Origin: Trachelipus rathkii
Taxonomy: Eukaryota > Arthropoda > Malacostraca > Isopoda > Trachelipodidae
DNA: 20,000 nt
Assembly: GCA_015478945.1 (NCBI GenBank)
Contig: JABUQX010118569.1
Span: forward strand, 1 to 20,000
Direction of reading: 5' to 3'
The position numbers and the translations under genes were made by a program. The notes below the pieces were generated by a model, which was not told where the DNA came from, ran no database searches, and was given only the letters and a program-made list of their open reading frames with translations. Of the stretch, positions 1 to 9,830 are shown in pieces. The number at the start of each line of letters is the position of its first letter. Positions within the stretch are counted from its first letter, which is position 1.

Positions 1-251
1 AACACTGGTAACTTAAATCTTTTGCCAATTTTCTTAAATTTAATTAAAACTAACTTGGGGTACTAATCTTCTAAGTTTTAATATGGAATTTGGTATATAA
101 CCCCATTCTTTAATGAGAGAGTAAGATGAATAATTATTTCAATGACAGCATATAGTGAATAGTCATGCAGTTATGCATATACTTGTTATTTAATTATCAC
201 TTCTAGTAGCCCCTAGACATCTGCATACATTTAACAGTAACTCTTTGTATT
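1..251. other. AT-rich sequence, nothing recognised
   Basis: No open frame of useful length, no RNA signature and no repeat shared with the rest of the window was seen here. It ends where the left arm of the inverted repeat begins. Confidence 0.6.
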
Positions 252-379
252 AAATATCTTAACCCAAGATGCATGGAATAACTATATGATTATTTGTGTT
301 GGTGACTGTTGAAGTATTAAATAGGGTTAATAATAATAATAATAATACAAAATAAAAGTTTTATTTAACTTCACTCAAA

Positions 380-550
380 ATACTTTCTGATTATTAATTT
401 TTGGTCATTAAGTCTAGAATATTTGCGCAAAGCTAGATAGCTTCTATATTTATTATTTTCGACCAGTTTCATTCAGAACCCTCGACATCTTTTTAGAGTT
501 TCGATTTCTAGTATTTGGAATAAATGAATTGTAATATAAAGATTTTAAAA
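380..550 (-). mobile_element. Penelope-like element 3' end, inverted copy
   Basis: Read on the minus strand, this contains AATTCATTTATTCC, ATCGAAACTCT, AAAAGATGTCGAGGGTT, a GAAACTGGTC segment and AATAAATATAGAAGC. The order is the same as in the plus-strand copies at 600-950 and 18160-18480. It is the most decayed of the three: the hairpin is no longer well paired. It is non-coding and lies inside the left arm of the inverted-repeat structure. The assignment to a PLE is by similarity to the copy at 18160-18480, which follows a recognisable GIY-YIG domain end. Confidence 0.7.
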
Positions 551-599
551 AATAGTCATAAATTAGAGAATAGATCTTAGCTTCTCATATATTTATTTT

Positions 600-950
600 A
601 TGACAATTACTGTTGAATTTACACGTTCGGCTCTTAGATGTTTTGTAAGAAAATAGCTGAGGCTTTATCATATAAAACATCTAAAACCAGACATTAACAT
701 AAAGTTCAACGTATTTTCACACTTAAATATAATATGAAAGCTAAAATCTAAAATCTAATTTGTATTTTTAATTTTAAATCTTGTATTATATAATTCATTC
801 AAATGTAGAATTGAAACTCTGAAGATGTCCGAGGTTTATGGAAGAAACCGGTCAGAAACTAATAAATATAAATATGCCTCTTGCTTTCTTTGCAAACTAT
901 TTTCAAGACTAGTATTAAGAAAATTAATTGAAAATTAAAAGAATATATTT
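600..950 (+). mobile_element. Penelope-like element 3' end (end of GIY-YIG domain plus 3' tail)
   Basis: The start of this block decodes, with a frameshift, to KIAEAL followed by SYKTSKTRH, the same coding segment that in the better copy near 18200 reads KIAEAYYYIKHLKPDI. That segment matches the usual C-terminal end of the GIY-YIG endonuclease of PLEs. After the stop come the shared 3' tail words AATATAATATGAAA, CTAAAATCTAAAATCTAATT, ATTCATTCAA, then the hairpin at 820-848 and AATAAATATAAATATGCC. It is a 5'-truncated fragment and cannot encode a protein. Its insertion orientation is opposite to the copy at 380-550. Confidence 0.75.
816..856 (+). other. Hammerhead-core-like hairpin in PLE tail (left copy)
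   Basis: The sequence runs CTCTGAAGATG, then TCCG, loop AGGTTTA, then TGGA, then AGAAACCGGTC. TCCG and TGGA pair with one G.U. CTGAAGA fits the hammerhead core pattern CTGANGA, and GAAA follows the hairpin. One extra base lies before the expected stem II, and no upstream partner strand for stems I and III was found, so ribozyme activity is only a hypothesis. PLEs are known to carry hammerhead motifs in their terminal repeats. Confidence 0.4.
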
Positions 951-1223
951 AGAGAATTGGAAGTTAAAATAAAAGTTATAACATATTAAAATGAAAGCTG
1001 ATATAAAACGTCTAAAATAATGAATATATAAAACTTCCCTAAAATTATTTAAGTTAAAAAGATGTATCTTGCCCAATTATGAACAAAACTTATTACAAAA
1101 AAATTTTTTATTAATAATTATACCATTACAATATTTCTTTAAGTTTTTGTTCATACATCCATGCACTGATTTATTTATAAAAGGAAATACTATCAAATGA
1201 TAATGGAAATATTGATACTTTAA

Positions 1224-1276
<53 letters not shown>
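1224..1276. repeat. (ATT)n microsatellite
   Basis: An uninterrupted ATT trinucleotide run lies just inside the right arm of the inverted-repeat structure. A shorter complementary AAT run occupies the equivalent place in the left arm (about 329-347). Confidence 0.95.
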
Positions 1277-1278
<2 letters not shown>

Positions 1279-1370
1279 TAACCCCGGTTAATACTTCAAC
1301 AGACACCAATACAAATAATCATATAGTTATTCCATGCATCTTGATTTAAGATATTTAAAATTTTAATATC

Positions 1371-1855
1371 GTGTACAGGAAAAAAATTTCAACATTTGGA
1401 GCTTAGATCTAAACTTTTGTATTGGAGCCACAATGTGTATAACAAAATTAAGATAGCTGCCTCTCTAAAGGGAAATGTTTATGGAAGATTGTGAGGATTT
1501 TTTTTATTGACATCAAGAATCCAATTATAGGGCATCTTACCAAGCTCAGGAAGTGGTTCTCTGATAACTTTCAAGAGCTTGATTCAATACTTTCAATTGG
1601 GTTGTGTGAATCCCAAAAAATGTGAAATGGCTGATATGCCATAAGAGCCTGGAGCACTGGCAGGGGCACTTCTTAAACTTCTCTCCAATGCATTTAATTT
1701 TGGAACAAGGCAGATTTTTCATTTTTTTCCAATACCAAAAGCTGAAAATCTTTCAAAATTGCAGATGAAGTGAAACTCTCAAAAAAAAAAAAAATTTAAA
1801 ATAAAAAAAAAATTAATTTTTTATTTTTTTATATATTTATTATTTATATTTATTT
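1371..1855. other. Unassigned non-coding stretch
   Basis: There is a less AT-biased segment at about 1420-1760 that does not resemble the transposon families elsewhere in the window. A short open piece near 1640-1765 reads EPGALAGALLKLLSNAF, then FGTRQIFHFF, with no family I recognise. Poly(A)-rich and poly(T)-rich sequence follows at 1780-1830. Confidence 0.4.
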
Positions 1856-1858
<3 letters not shown>

Positions 1859-1924
<66 letters not shown>

Positions 1925-1968
1925 CTCAGATGATAAAGGTTATATATATTTTACATATTTACTATTTA

Positions 1969-2010
<42 letters not shown>
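1859..2010. repeat. Two (AT)n microsatellites
   Basis: Pure AT runs occupy about 1859-1921 and 1971-2010. They are separated by about 50 bases that include CTCAGATGATAAAGG. The second run directly abuts the hAT-like terminus. Confidence 0.95.
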
Positions 2011-2013
<3 letters not shown>

Positions 2014-2090
2014 TGATGGACATGACATCCGCATCCGCATTTGCGGAACATCCGCATCCTCTTTTTAAAAATGAGGATGTTGAGGATGTT
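2011..2090 (+). mobile_element. hAT-like transposon terminus (solo end or MITE end)
   Basis: The segment begins TAGTGATGGACATGACATCC. This resembles hAT-superfamily terminal inverted repeats, whose usual pattern is close to CAGTGNTGGNCAA. It continues with tandem CATCCG units, then CATCCTC and, after an AT spacer, GAGGATGTTGAGGATG, which folds back imperfectly on the CATCCG units. No matching opposite end and no transposase-like frame were found in the window, so this is either one end of a degraded element or a chance similarity supported mainly by the subterminal CATCCG repeats. Confidence 0.4.
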
Positions 2091-3329
2091 TTCTACATTT
2101 GATTAAATGCATATAAAATAAATATTATTTGTCATCTTTATCATTTAAGTTTATGGGAATAATTGTAATTTTGAATTTCGATTTATATATATTGTAATAT
2201 CCTAATATTTGGGATCTTGTTCTTGTTTCAGTTAATTCACTACTTCTATTGAATGATTGTTAGTACAAAAATACACTTATGATGATTTTTATGTTGTGAA
2301 GATTTTCTATAATATTGAGATACAGAGCTACAACTTCTGACGAATTATTCCTTTTTCTTTGGAAGATTGTGTAAAGTAGATGAATCACCATTTCCACTAA
2401 ACGGTAGGAAGGGTTCTATAAATCTTGTTTCTTTGGAGCATTGGTCAGTACTAGCAATTTAATTGGCCTATATTTTATTATTATTTTAGATCTGTCTATC
2501 ATCATCTGCCCAATTCCACCATCTTGAATTGTAAAAGGGAAAAGTTTTATAATTACATAACACCTCTGTATAGTCAGGGGTAAGTGCTATTCTCACAGTA
2601 TATTTAATATTCTTTACATTTTTCTTTTACATACTTGAATTAAAATATATGTCTTATATGTCTTAAAATAATAATAATACAAGAGTATGGTAAGTAACTG
2701 ATTATATGTAACTTCCCACCAGGTACACGGCCAGGGAGTGATTATTCAGTTGTTTAAAATTTAACCTTCATAGGGTTAAAAAGTGGGAGAGAAAGACTCC
2801 AAAGTGAAAAGTGCTCCTAAATATAATATACCACCTCAAGCCGGTACAATCAGAAAAATGAAGGTGAAAACTATTGCGTAATTTAAAATATAAACACTTA
2901 AAAAAAATAATTGTGTACCAAATAAACTAAATTTATATGTAAAACCGTTAAATATTCTGTTCCAAGAACTTATGAAATTAGAGTGTTTATTCAACTGTTT
3001 GTTATATGCATATATAAATATTTTTGGTGCTCAGTAACAATAAATTGTGTAGGTCACTTTAAATATAATTATTATAGATAAAATTGTGGTTCTTAAATTT
3101 TTATTTGTTTGAATGAGGGAAAACAATTGTTTGGAGCATGCTCAGTGACTGAGATATTAGAATTTCAGATCCTTGTGGCTATACTTGTATCCTAATTAGA
3201 GTAGGTATGTTTATATGTATTTATTGTGAAAAGGTTTATTATATTAACTTGTTAACATTTAATCTGAAAGTTGGGATAATGGGCAGGAAGGCTCTGCTGA
3301 CTGGCTAACTATGAACGGAGTCTTATCCA
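2091..3329. other. AT-rich non-coding DNA, no gene recognised
   Basis: More than 1.2 kb without an open frame of note. The only structure seen is a short perfect inverted repeat, TTTAACC (2760-2766) and GGTTAAA (2774-2780), with a seven-base spacer. A weak run of AAT units lies near 2666-2680. Confidence 0.5.
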
Positions 3330-3382
3330 ATATATATATATATATATTTACTCCCATTCTTGCAAAAATATATGGAAAATAA

Positions 3383-3455
<73 letters not shown>
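3330..3455. repeat. (AT)n microsatellites at the 3' edge of LINE-A
   Basis: AT runs at 3330-3348 and 3391-3455. The second lies just beyond the A-rich 3' tail of the antisense LINE-A copy (poly-T on the plus strand at about 3463-3471). Confidence 0.95.
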
Positions 3456-3459
<4 letters not shown>

Positions 3460-3462
3460 TAC

Positions 3463-5300
3463 TTTTTTTTTAATTTCTCGCCCCTGGCCACACCTCGCGA
3501 AGATACCCCGCAGCCGCAGTCGACCTCCTCCAAAGATCGCTTAAATTTGTGATATCCCAAATGACTTTAGGATGATGATTAGTTGGACATTCTAGGAAAA
3601 AGTGAGAGACAGTCTCCGGGGGCCTGGTTGCATTTTGTGCAGATATTTGACATGGTCTGGTTGAGCTTAAACCTATAATTGTAATATTGTAGGTTTGGGT
3701 GGTGGCCGCATCTTAGTTTTGCCACAGATGATTGGATTGTTAGAGGAAGAAAATTGAATTCAGATGCAATTTCTGGTGGATTTTCTTTTAGTATATTGTT
3801 TGGTTGTCTGTTTCTTAAATAATTTTTAGTTGTGCATGTGTACTTGTTTTGTGTTGCCCTGTGGGGACCGTATGTTGTTTAGGATTTGTTTGTATAATAA
3901 GGTTGGGGAAGATGGAGATTGTTTTGACCTGTGGTTAACTAGTAGGGTTGGACAGTGCAGTGTGGCATAGGTGTTGAGGTGTTTGTGTTTTAGTGTAGAA
4001 CTGTGTGGCTATCATTTTTAAATGCTTATCTATGGATAATATTTTTCTTTCTTCATGAAGTGTTGCTGTGGAGTTGTAGTTGTGCAGCCTGTTATAATTC
4101 TGAGTGCCTTGTTTTTGGTTGTTTGAAGTTTTCTCATGTTTCCCTTGGTTAATAATGGGTGTCCTATAGGTGGCGCTTAATTTAGTGTTGTACGGATGTA
4201 TTGTTTGTAGATGGTAATGGATATTTGTTTATTGTTGTTAATGTCCATGGTAGCTATGGTTCTTAGTATTTTTAGTTTCCTATTTGCTGATGTTATGTTT
4301 TCAATGTGTTTTGTGAAGGTTAGGTGTGTGTCCAGTGTTACCCCAAGAATTTTGGGTGTTTTGTTTATTGTAATAGCTATACTGTTTAAAAAGATTTTGG
4401 GGTTAGTTGTGCCAAGTTCGCGGTCTGTTGTGATTAGTGTGATAGATGATTTGTTAGGGGACGCAGACATTCTGTTGCCAGTCAGTCAAGTTTGAATTTG
4501 GTTGTTGTATTGTTGAGTCAGAAAAAATTGTTGTGTGTAGGTTCTGGTGTGTGGTGGTTATGGTTTTCATCTGCATAGGTTGTTTTATTTTTGTGGGGTG
4601 TTTGTTGTTTTGGTAGGTCGGTTGTGAATTAAGTTAAATAAGGTAGGGGATAGGATTGCTCCTTGGGATACCCATTTTTGATATTTACTGTGTGATTTTT
4701 TGTTTTTTATCTGTATTTTGGCTGTTTTCCCTAATATGAAGTTGGGTAACCATTTCTTTAAAATTAGTGCGGATGTTCAATTGTATTATTTTGTGGATTA
4801 GATTGTGTCTTAGGACTGTATTAAAGGCTTTGTTTATGTCGATTACTACAAGTAGTGTTTTATGTAAGAGCCTGAGATTTAAGTTATTTATTATTGGTTG
4901 AATGGTGTTTGTGAGAGAAGTTGTAGTTGAGTGGTTTTGCTGAAAACAGTGTTGGAATGTTTATTTGGGGATGTTTGGTTTTATTATGTTTAGTATGAGC
5001 TTTTCTAGGAGTTTACATATTGTGGATAGCAGTGAGATTGGACGATAGGAGGAGGGGTTTGAGGGGTCTTTTTCTAGTTTTAGTTTTGGGACGATGATTG
5101 CTCTTTTTCAGATGTAGGGAATAAAATTTTGTTTAATGGAACAGTTGTGTATGGGTGGTAAATGGCTTAGTTTACTGTTACCTAAGTATTTAAGGTGTAT
5201 ATTTCAGATGTGGTCAGGTCTGGTTGCTGGTAAGTTTTTAAGGGGTTTTTATGGTGTTTTTTTTATGTCATTTGGTATTATTGTTATTGTTTGGACATTT
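3463..5300 (-). mobile_element. LINE-A: Jockey-type non-LTR retrotransposon, decayed, 5'-truncated
   Basis: Minus-strand translation, with several frameshifts and stops, gives the reverse transcriptase of a Jockey-clade element in order from high to low coordinate. AIIVPKLKLEKDPSNPSSYR followed by PISLL (RT motif 1) lies near 5100-5020. VIDINKAFNTV (motif A, first Asp kept) is near 4850. GIPRSNPIPY (damaged motif B) is near 4665. YADE (the YADD box, one Asp altered) is near 4580. PKILGVTLDTHLTF lies inside the intact 97-codon stretch 4177-4470. APPIGHPLL, then NKALRIITGCT and KLRCGHHPNLQYYNYR follow, with a CTKCN zinc-knuckle-like remnant near 3640. The 3' end is marked by an A-rich tail (3463-3471). 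The 5' end runs into the (AT)n tract at 5314. No endonuclease or ORF1 remains. It cannot move on its own. Confidence 0.9.
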
Positions 5301-5313
5301 TTACTTATATATG

Positions 5314-5363
5314 CTATATATATATATATATATATGTTATATATAGAAATATATATATATGTG

Positions 5364-5409
<46 letters not shown>

Positions 5410-5454
5410 TATATATATTTATATATATAGGGAGAAGAGTATATATATATATAG

Positions 5455-5545
<91 letters not shown>
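5314..5545. repeat. (AT)n microsatellite, interrupted
   Basis: A 230-base AT array with small interruptions such as GTGTTATATA and GGGAGAAGAGT separates LINE-A from LINE-B copy B1. It abuts the broken end of B1 without any spacer. Confidence 0.95.
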
Positions 5546-5546
<1 letters not shown>

Positions 5547-6190
5547 CTCTTATCTACGTTTACTTTCAGGCCCCTCCTTTTAGATAATTCCGCCAAATCT
5601 CTCTACTCAATCTTCCTAAACTCTCTTCAGATCTTCACTACTAATAGAACCAAATCATTCGTGCAGAATGAGAAATTCACTCATCTCCATTCTCCATCAT
5701 TCTAATGTTTCATTTCCCGCCACCCCCACCCCCCAATTCTTTCAGCAGCCCCATCCATAAGGCCACAAATTGAATAAATCAAGGAGACATAGCACAACCC
5801 TCTGCCTCACTCCGCTATTACTAAACCAACCACCTTTGACACCATTTATTCTCACACACGCCTCATATCCTCATACATACTTTTGATTCCATTCAGAAGC
5901 TTCCACCAACACACCAATACCATATATCACCAACACCTGCCATAGAGCTTCCCCTATTAATCCTATCACAACTATGCCTGTTGCAAATCCATAAAACTCC
6001 AAAATACAATTTATTCTTTTCTCCTTCATTTCCTCAATCATTTCGTTTCAATGTAAAGATTTGATCCATCCCTCTACCACTCCCAAACGCACCTTGTTCT
6101 TCACGAATCAGTCCTTCAGTCACTCGACGCACTCTTTCGACCAAAAATACCAGCATATTATATCTTCCCTGGCAACACTCAATAACTGGT

Positions 6191-6194
<4 letters not shown>
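5546..6194 (-). mobile_element. LINE-B copy B1: RT fragment of a non-LTR retrotransposon
   Basis: The minus strand matches the RT core of the LINE-B copies at 7530-8155 and 10265-10870. It starts in the segment equivalent to SLLSV..KIYAG, passes VRRVTEGLIREEQGAFGSGR, then [19 protein letters not shown] and VNVDKS, and stops at a TA repeat. Both ends coincide with (AT)n tracts (6195 and 5545), so the endonuclease part, the C-terminal part and the 3' end are missing. Small indels break the frame about every 30-60 codons. The YADD box is not recognisable in this copy. It is oriented opposite to its neighbour B2 and overlaps the same part of the element, so the two are separate insertions and not one inverted copy. 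Confidence 0.85.
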
Positions 6195-6232
<38 letters not shown>

Positions 6233-6238
6233 TTAAGT

Positions 6239-6333
<95 letters not shown>

Positions 6334-6538
6334 AAACTAAAATACTAGGTGATGAAATTTTTGATTCTCAAGTCATCGAGGATTCACAAGTCTTAGGAAG
6401 AACTGTAATTATTGTGAATTTTTTTCCATCAACCTCATTTTATGAAAGGTATCGACAGAGAGAGATATATATATATATATATGAGGTATATAGTAGTGAT
6501 ATATATATATAGGTATGAGGGCAGGATACTTTATATGA

Positions 6539-6586
<48 letters not shown>
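6195..6586. repeat. (AT)n microsatellite cluster between B1 and B2
   Basis: AT runs at about 6195-6330, 6465-6482, 6498-6511 and 6540-6586. The 134 bases between the first and second runs (6331-6464) show no recognised feature. Confidence 0.9.
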
Positions 6587-6589
<3 letters not shown>

Positions 6590-9045
6590 TTAGGGGTTTG
6601 GAATGGGATTATCGGATCATTATGTTGTTCTATGTAAAATTAAGTTAGTGGGGGCTTGGATGGAGGAAGGTGATAGAAAGGAAGTAGGTAATTAAGAGTG
6701 AGAAGTTAAGTGAGCAAGATAATAAGGATAAGTATGTAAGAGCGCTGGCTAGTAAAACGGTTGAATGCAGAACAAGCTGGATACTCGAACAAATCTAAAG
6801 GGCTCTAGCTGGAAGCCACCGTGCCATAGTGCAAAGGAAGCATGTGGATGTGCTTAAAGTAGGAAGGTAAGAATGTTAACAGTGAATAGTGGAATGAAGA
6901 GGTGAATAAAGTATTGAAGGTAAAGAAGCGTGGTTGAATAAACTAGAAAGCAAATGATGAAGACTCAAAAGAAAGATGTTTGGAATTTGTATAAGGAGGA
7001 AAATACTAAAAGGTGTATACGCAGGAGAAAACAAGAGGTAAATGAACAGTTTGGAAGGAGGATGAATGAGACCTTACAAGGGAATAGGAAGCCCTTCTGA
7101 AGGAAGCGTGAAAGGTTAAGAATGAGAATAAGTGGAATCTGCTTAGAATACCATAGGGATGGTGCTTGTAATTGATGAATAGGTGTGAGAGAGAGTGTGG
7201 AAAGAACACTGAGAATCTGGGTGTCAATATTAACAGAATGAAGAGGTGATCGAATGTGTGTGTGAAGTTTGATGGTGCAAGAAGAATAGGTATTTTTTAG
7301 ATGAGGCGCATTAGTAAGGAGGAAATGTGGCAGAGTAGTGCTAAAGAATGGTAAACTGCAGGTATAGACAGAAATACTAGAAGAATGATCATGAACGGAG
7401 GAGAGATGGTGATTGATTGATTTGGAAGTTGTGTAATAAAGCGTTTATAGAGTGTATAGTTCCAAGGGATTGGAGGAGAGCGGTAATAGTACCCTTATAT
7501 AAGGGTAAGGGAGAAAAGGGGAACTTTGTGGTGAAATTATAAATAAGTTTACTGAGTGTTGTAGGGAAGGCATATGCTGTATTTTGTCGAAAGAGTGCGT
7601 CGAGTGACTGAAGGACTGATTGGTGAAGAACAAGGTGCTTAGAGTGTAGAGATATGTGTGGATCAAACCTTTACATTGAAACAAATGATTGAGAAATGAG
7701 GGAGAAGAAAGAATAAATTGTATTAGGTTTTATGATTTATAATAGCAAGGATAGAGTTATTAGGGAAGTTAAGTTATGGCAGGGTGTTGGTGATATATGG
7801 TGTTGGTGGTAGGCTTCGAATGGAATCAAAAGTATAGGAATAGATAGTGAAGCGTGTGTAAGAATAAATGGTGTCAATGGTGATTGGTTTAGGGTTAATA
7901 GCGGAGTGAGGCAGGGATGAGTTATGTCTCCTTGGTTATTCAATTTGTATATGGATGGGGTTATGAAAAGAATTTGAGGTGGGGATGGTGAAATGGTGTT
8001 AGAATGGTGGGGAATGGAGTTGAGTGGAGGGTGCCTCTACCTATATATGGATGATTTGGTTCTGTGTGGCGAATCTGAAGAGAATGAGAGTGATTGGTAG
8101 AGAGAGATGGTGTGTAAAAGGAGGGGCTTGAAAGAAAACGTGGATAAGAGTAAGTGCTTATGGTTAGAGAGACACTTTCAGTGTGGAAGTTACAGGATGG
8201 TGAGTAGCCAGAATGTGGTGTCTGAGTTTAAATATTTAGGGTATATGTTAGACAAATGAGAAGTGTAACTGACTGATGCAGAGCGTGTAGAAAAAGCTAG
8301 AATGGCAGCTATGGCTGGCAAACCAACAGCAGAATGCAAAGGACTCAAGTCTGAGGTAAGTAGGCTCCAAGAAGAAAGGTTGTTACCTGTGTTATTGTAA
8401 GGTAGTGAGACTATGGTCTGGAATACAGCGATAGACTTAAGTTCAATGTATTCAGATGGACAATTTTAGCATGCTAGGTGTGAAAAAGAATTAATAAAGA
8501 GTGGAATGAACGTATTAGAGAGTTGTGTGGTGTGAAAAGAAAGGCAATGAGAATAAATGAGCATGTTGAGATGGCTTGGCTTGTATGTGGAAAGGATGAA
8601 TGATAGCCAAGTTGAGTTAAGTGGATGATAGTGAGTGTGTTAAACCGACCGAAGTCAGAGAATCTCAAAGCAAAGTGGACTGAGCCCAGAAGAATGTCTG
8701 AATAGAGAGAAATGAGCTTTAAGATGAGAATAAAGTGGTGCACATGACAGGAGAGAATGGTGGCTTGGTGGCTGGGGCAATGGTTGTGGCTCCACCCGAG
8801 CCAAGGGATGAACCCCACACTGACGTGATTTACTACAGTGAGGGTCCGTCGCGGTCCCATGAAGCTCTAGGGTGATTTTCTGTCTGTGACGAGTTCTCAC
8901 TCAATTAATGTAGTAGGGGGCGGTAAGCCAGCCTTCCTTTCGACTTTGTCATATTCCTTCTACTGTTTTTCTTTTTCCGATGCATAGACACGCACCTTTA
9001 CCCCAGTCTTGAAGCAAGAGGAAGATAAAGAAAGAAAGAAAGAAT
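6587..9045 (+). mobile_element. LINE-B copy B2: longest copy, end of endonuclease to 3' tail
   Basis: The copy opens in the last part of an apurinic-type endonuclease domain: LSDHYVVLCKIKL near 6612-6650 is the SDH motif. A linker follows with KKDVWNLYKEENTKR (about 6970). The RT starts with CIVPRDWRRAVIVPLYKGKG (about 7455-7510). EACVRINGVNGDWFRVNSGV leads into RQG (motif B, about 7850-7915) and MSPWLFNLYMDGV. LYMDDLVLCGESEE (the YADD box, as YMDD) is near 8045. CKRRGLKENVDKSK and VSEFKYLGYMLD follow. A RWLG..VERMND block near 8565 is typical of the element's C-terminus. Many stops and shifts make it inactive. The 3' UTR (about 8790-9012) is shared with B3, B4 and B5 and ends in CCCCAGTCTTG, then a GATA(AAGA)n tail at about 9020-9045. 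The clade is not certain; the RTE or L1-like group is plausible. Confidence 0.9.
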
Positions 9046-9321
9046 ATATTTTTGCCTGTATTGGTTATTCAATTTTTCGTTTTCTCATATATTTATTAGC
9101 TTTTGTATGTGAACATTAGCAATGAACTATAAAATTATTTTTAAAAAAATGAATTTTTCTTTTTCAGAAATGTTGGATGTGAGACAATGTGGAGAGGAAA
9201 AGAAAACCAAAAATATTAGACACATTATGTTGATAGGATAATTTTCTATTTTATAGTGAGTATATTTTTTTTTTTTTAAATTTAGCTTGGGGTATTTTAA
9301 GATTGTTACTGATAATGAAGA
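9046..9321. other. AT-rich spacer with a splice-acceptor-like site
   Basis: TTTTTCTTTTTCAG ends at 9167 and looks like a good 3' splice site, and GTGAGT at 9256-9261 looks like a donor. The 88 bases between have a stop in all three frames, so a coding internal exon is not supported. Nothing else was recognised. Confidence 0.3.
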
Positions 9322-9328
9322 TTTATTA

Positions 9329-9376
<48 letters not shown>

Positions 9377-9377
9377 A

Positions 9378-9410
<33 letters not shown>
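9322..9410. repeat. (ATT)n microsatellite forming the tail of B5
   Basis: ATT units broken once by ACAT near 9375. On the minus strand this is an AAT-type run directly continuing the LINE-B 3' end at 9411, so it probably began as the element's simple-repeat tail. Confidence 0.9.
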
Positions 9411-9625
9411 GACCCAAAATTGGGATGAGGTGAGCAGCATACACCGGAAAACAGATATTTAAATTGAAGAACATAAGGTAATTGTAAAGGAAGGCTACCC
9501 TCCCATTCCCATAAGTGCGAGTCATTCGCAGCAAAAAAAATCCTCCCTAAGATTTCACAACGCGATAGACCCCTACTGTGGTCTCTCGTCAATGTAAGGG
9601 TCTTCTTAAAGGCCGCTGCTGTTCG
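9411..9625 (-). mobile_element. LINE-B copy B5: short 3'-end fragment
   Basis: The minus strand matches the LINE-B 3' UTR, closest to B4. Shared words include GGGTCTATCGCGTTGTGAAA (B4 has GGGTCTGTCGTAGTGTTGTG), TAGGGAGGATTTTT, GACTCGCACTTA and TTTCCGG. It ends in CCCAATTTTGGG and then an AAT-type run. Only about 200 bases remain, all non-coding, so this is a strongly 5'-truncated insertion. The 61-codon open frame on this strand (9407-9592) is a by-product of the UTR and not a gene. Confidence 0.75.
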
Positions 9626-9649
9626 ATATTTTTTTTTATATATAAGCAG

Positions 9650-9763
9650 AAAGACTTGGAAACTATTTTAGAACTTGCATCTCCACTGTCAACATCGCCA
9701 ACAGAACAAAACCTATGGGCGTGTGAATTGATATTAAACATTTCTGAATTATTAGTATTGTAA
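9650..9763 (+). CDS. Possible last coding exon of an unknown host gene
   Basis: A T-rich tract at 9628-9640 is followed by AAGCAG ending at 9649, an acceptable splice acceptor. From 9650 the frame reads KDLETILELASPLSTSPTEQ, then NLWACELILNISELLVL and a stop at 9761-9763: 37 codons with a mixed, non-repetitive composition including Trp and Cys, unlike the surrounding low-complexity reading frames. A polyadenylation signal, AATAAA, lies at about 9923-9928, and another AATAAA near 9999-10004. I do not recognise the protein. No upstream exon could be found in the window; the region upstream is occupied by LINE-B fragments, which would be intronic if this exon is real. It may equally be a chance open frame. 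Confidence 0.25.
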   Translation, partial: KDLETILELASPLSTSPTEQNLWACELILNISELLVL

Positions 9764-9791
9764 ATTTGCTATTTAAAATTTATTATTATGA

Positions 9792-9830
<39 letters not shown>

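Larger units (their letters stand above)
252..1360. repeat. Large imperfect inverted-repeat structure (about 1.1 kb)
   Basis: The stretch at about 252-348 and the reverse complement of about 1262-1360 match almost base for base, including the shared words GATGCATGGAATAACTATAT and GATTATTTGT and the segment CTTCAAC..TTAATA next to a trinucleotide run. Similarity stops abruptly just outside AAGATATTTA on both sides. Each arm has the same order from inside to outside: PLE 3' end, an (ATT)n run, then the conserved ~95-base block. The distance from PLE hairpin to block is about 90 bases on the left and about 350 on the right, so one arm has lost or gained sequence. No target-site duplication was evident. 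It could be two PLE-derived units inserted in opposite orientation, or a foldback element. Confidence 0.8.

Noticed and set aside
3348..3560. Minus-strand 70-codon open frame
   Set aside because: It joins the C-terminal end of the dead LINE-A copy to an (AT)n run that gives only Tyr-Ile repeats; it is not a separate gene.
4211..4495. 94-codon plus-strand frame
   Set aside because: It is the antisense shadow of the LINE-A RT segment at 4177-4470.
5136..6348. Several open frames rich in Tyr-Ile on both strands
   Set aside because: They are produced by (AT)n arrays joined to LINE fragments; their composition is not protein-like.
8474..8900. Two overlapping minus-strand frames of 81 and 128 codons
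   Set aside because: They run antisense through LINE-B copy B2, whose sense strand carries recognisable RT and UTR blocks.
5546..9045. B1 and B2 as a single twin-priming inversion
   Set aside because: The two copies cover the same RT region; twin priming would give mostly non-overlapping parts of one element.
9168..9255. Internal exon between a good acceptor and GTGAGT donor
   Set aside because: All three frames contain a stop within the 88 bases.
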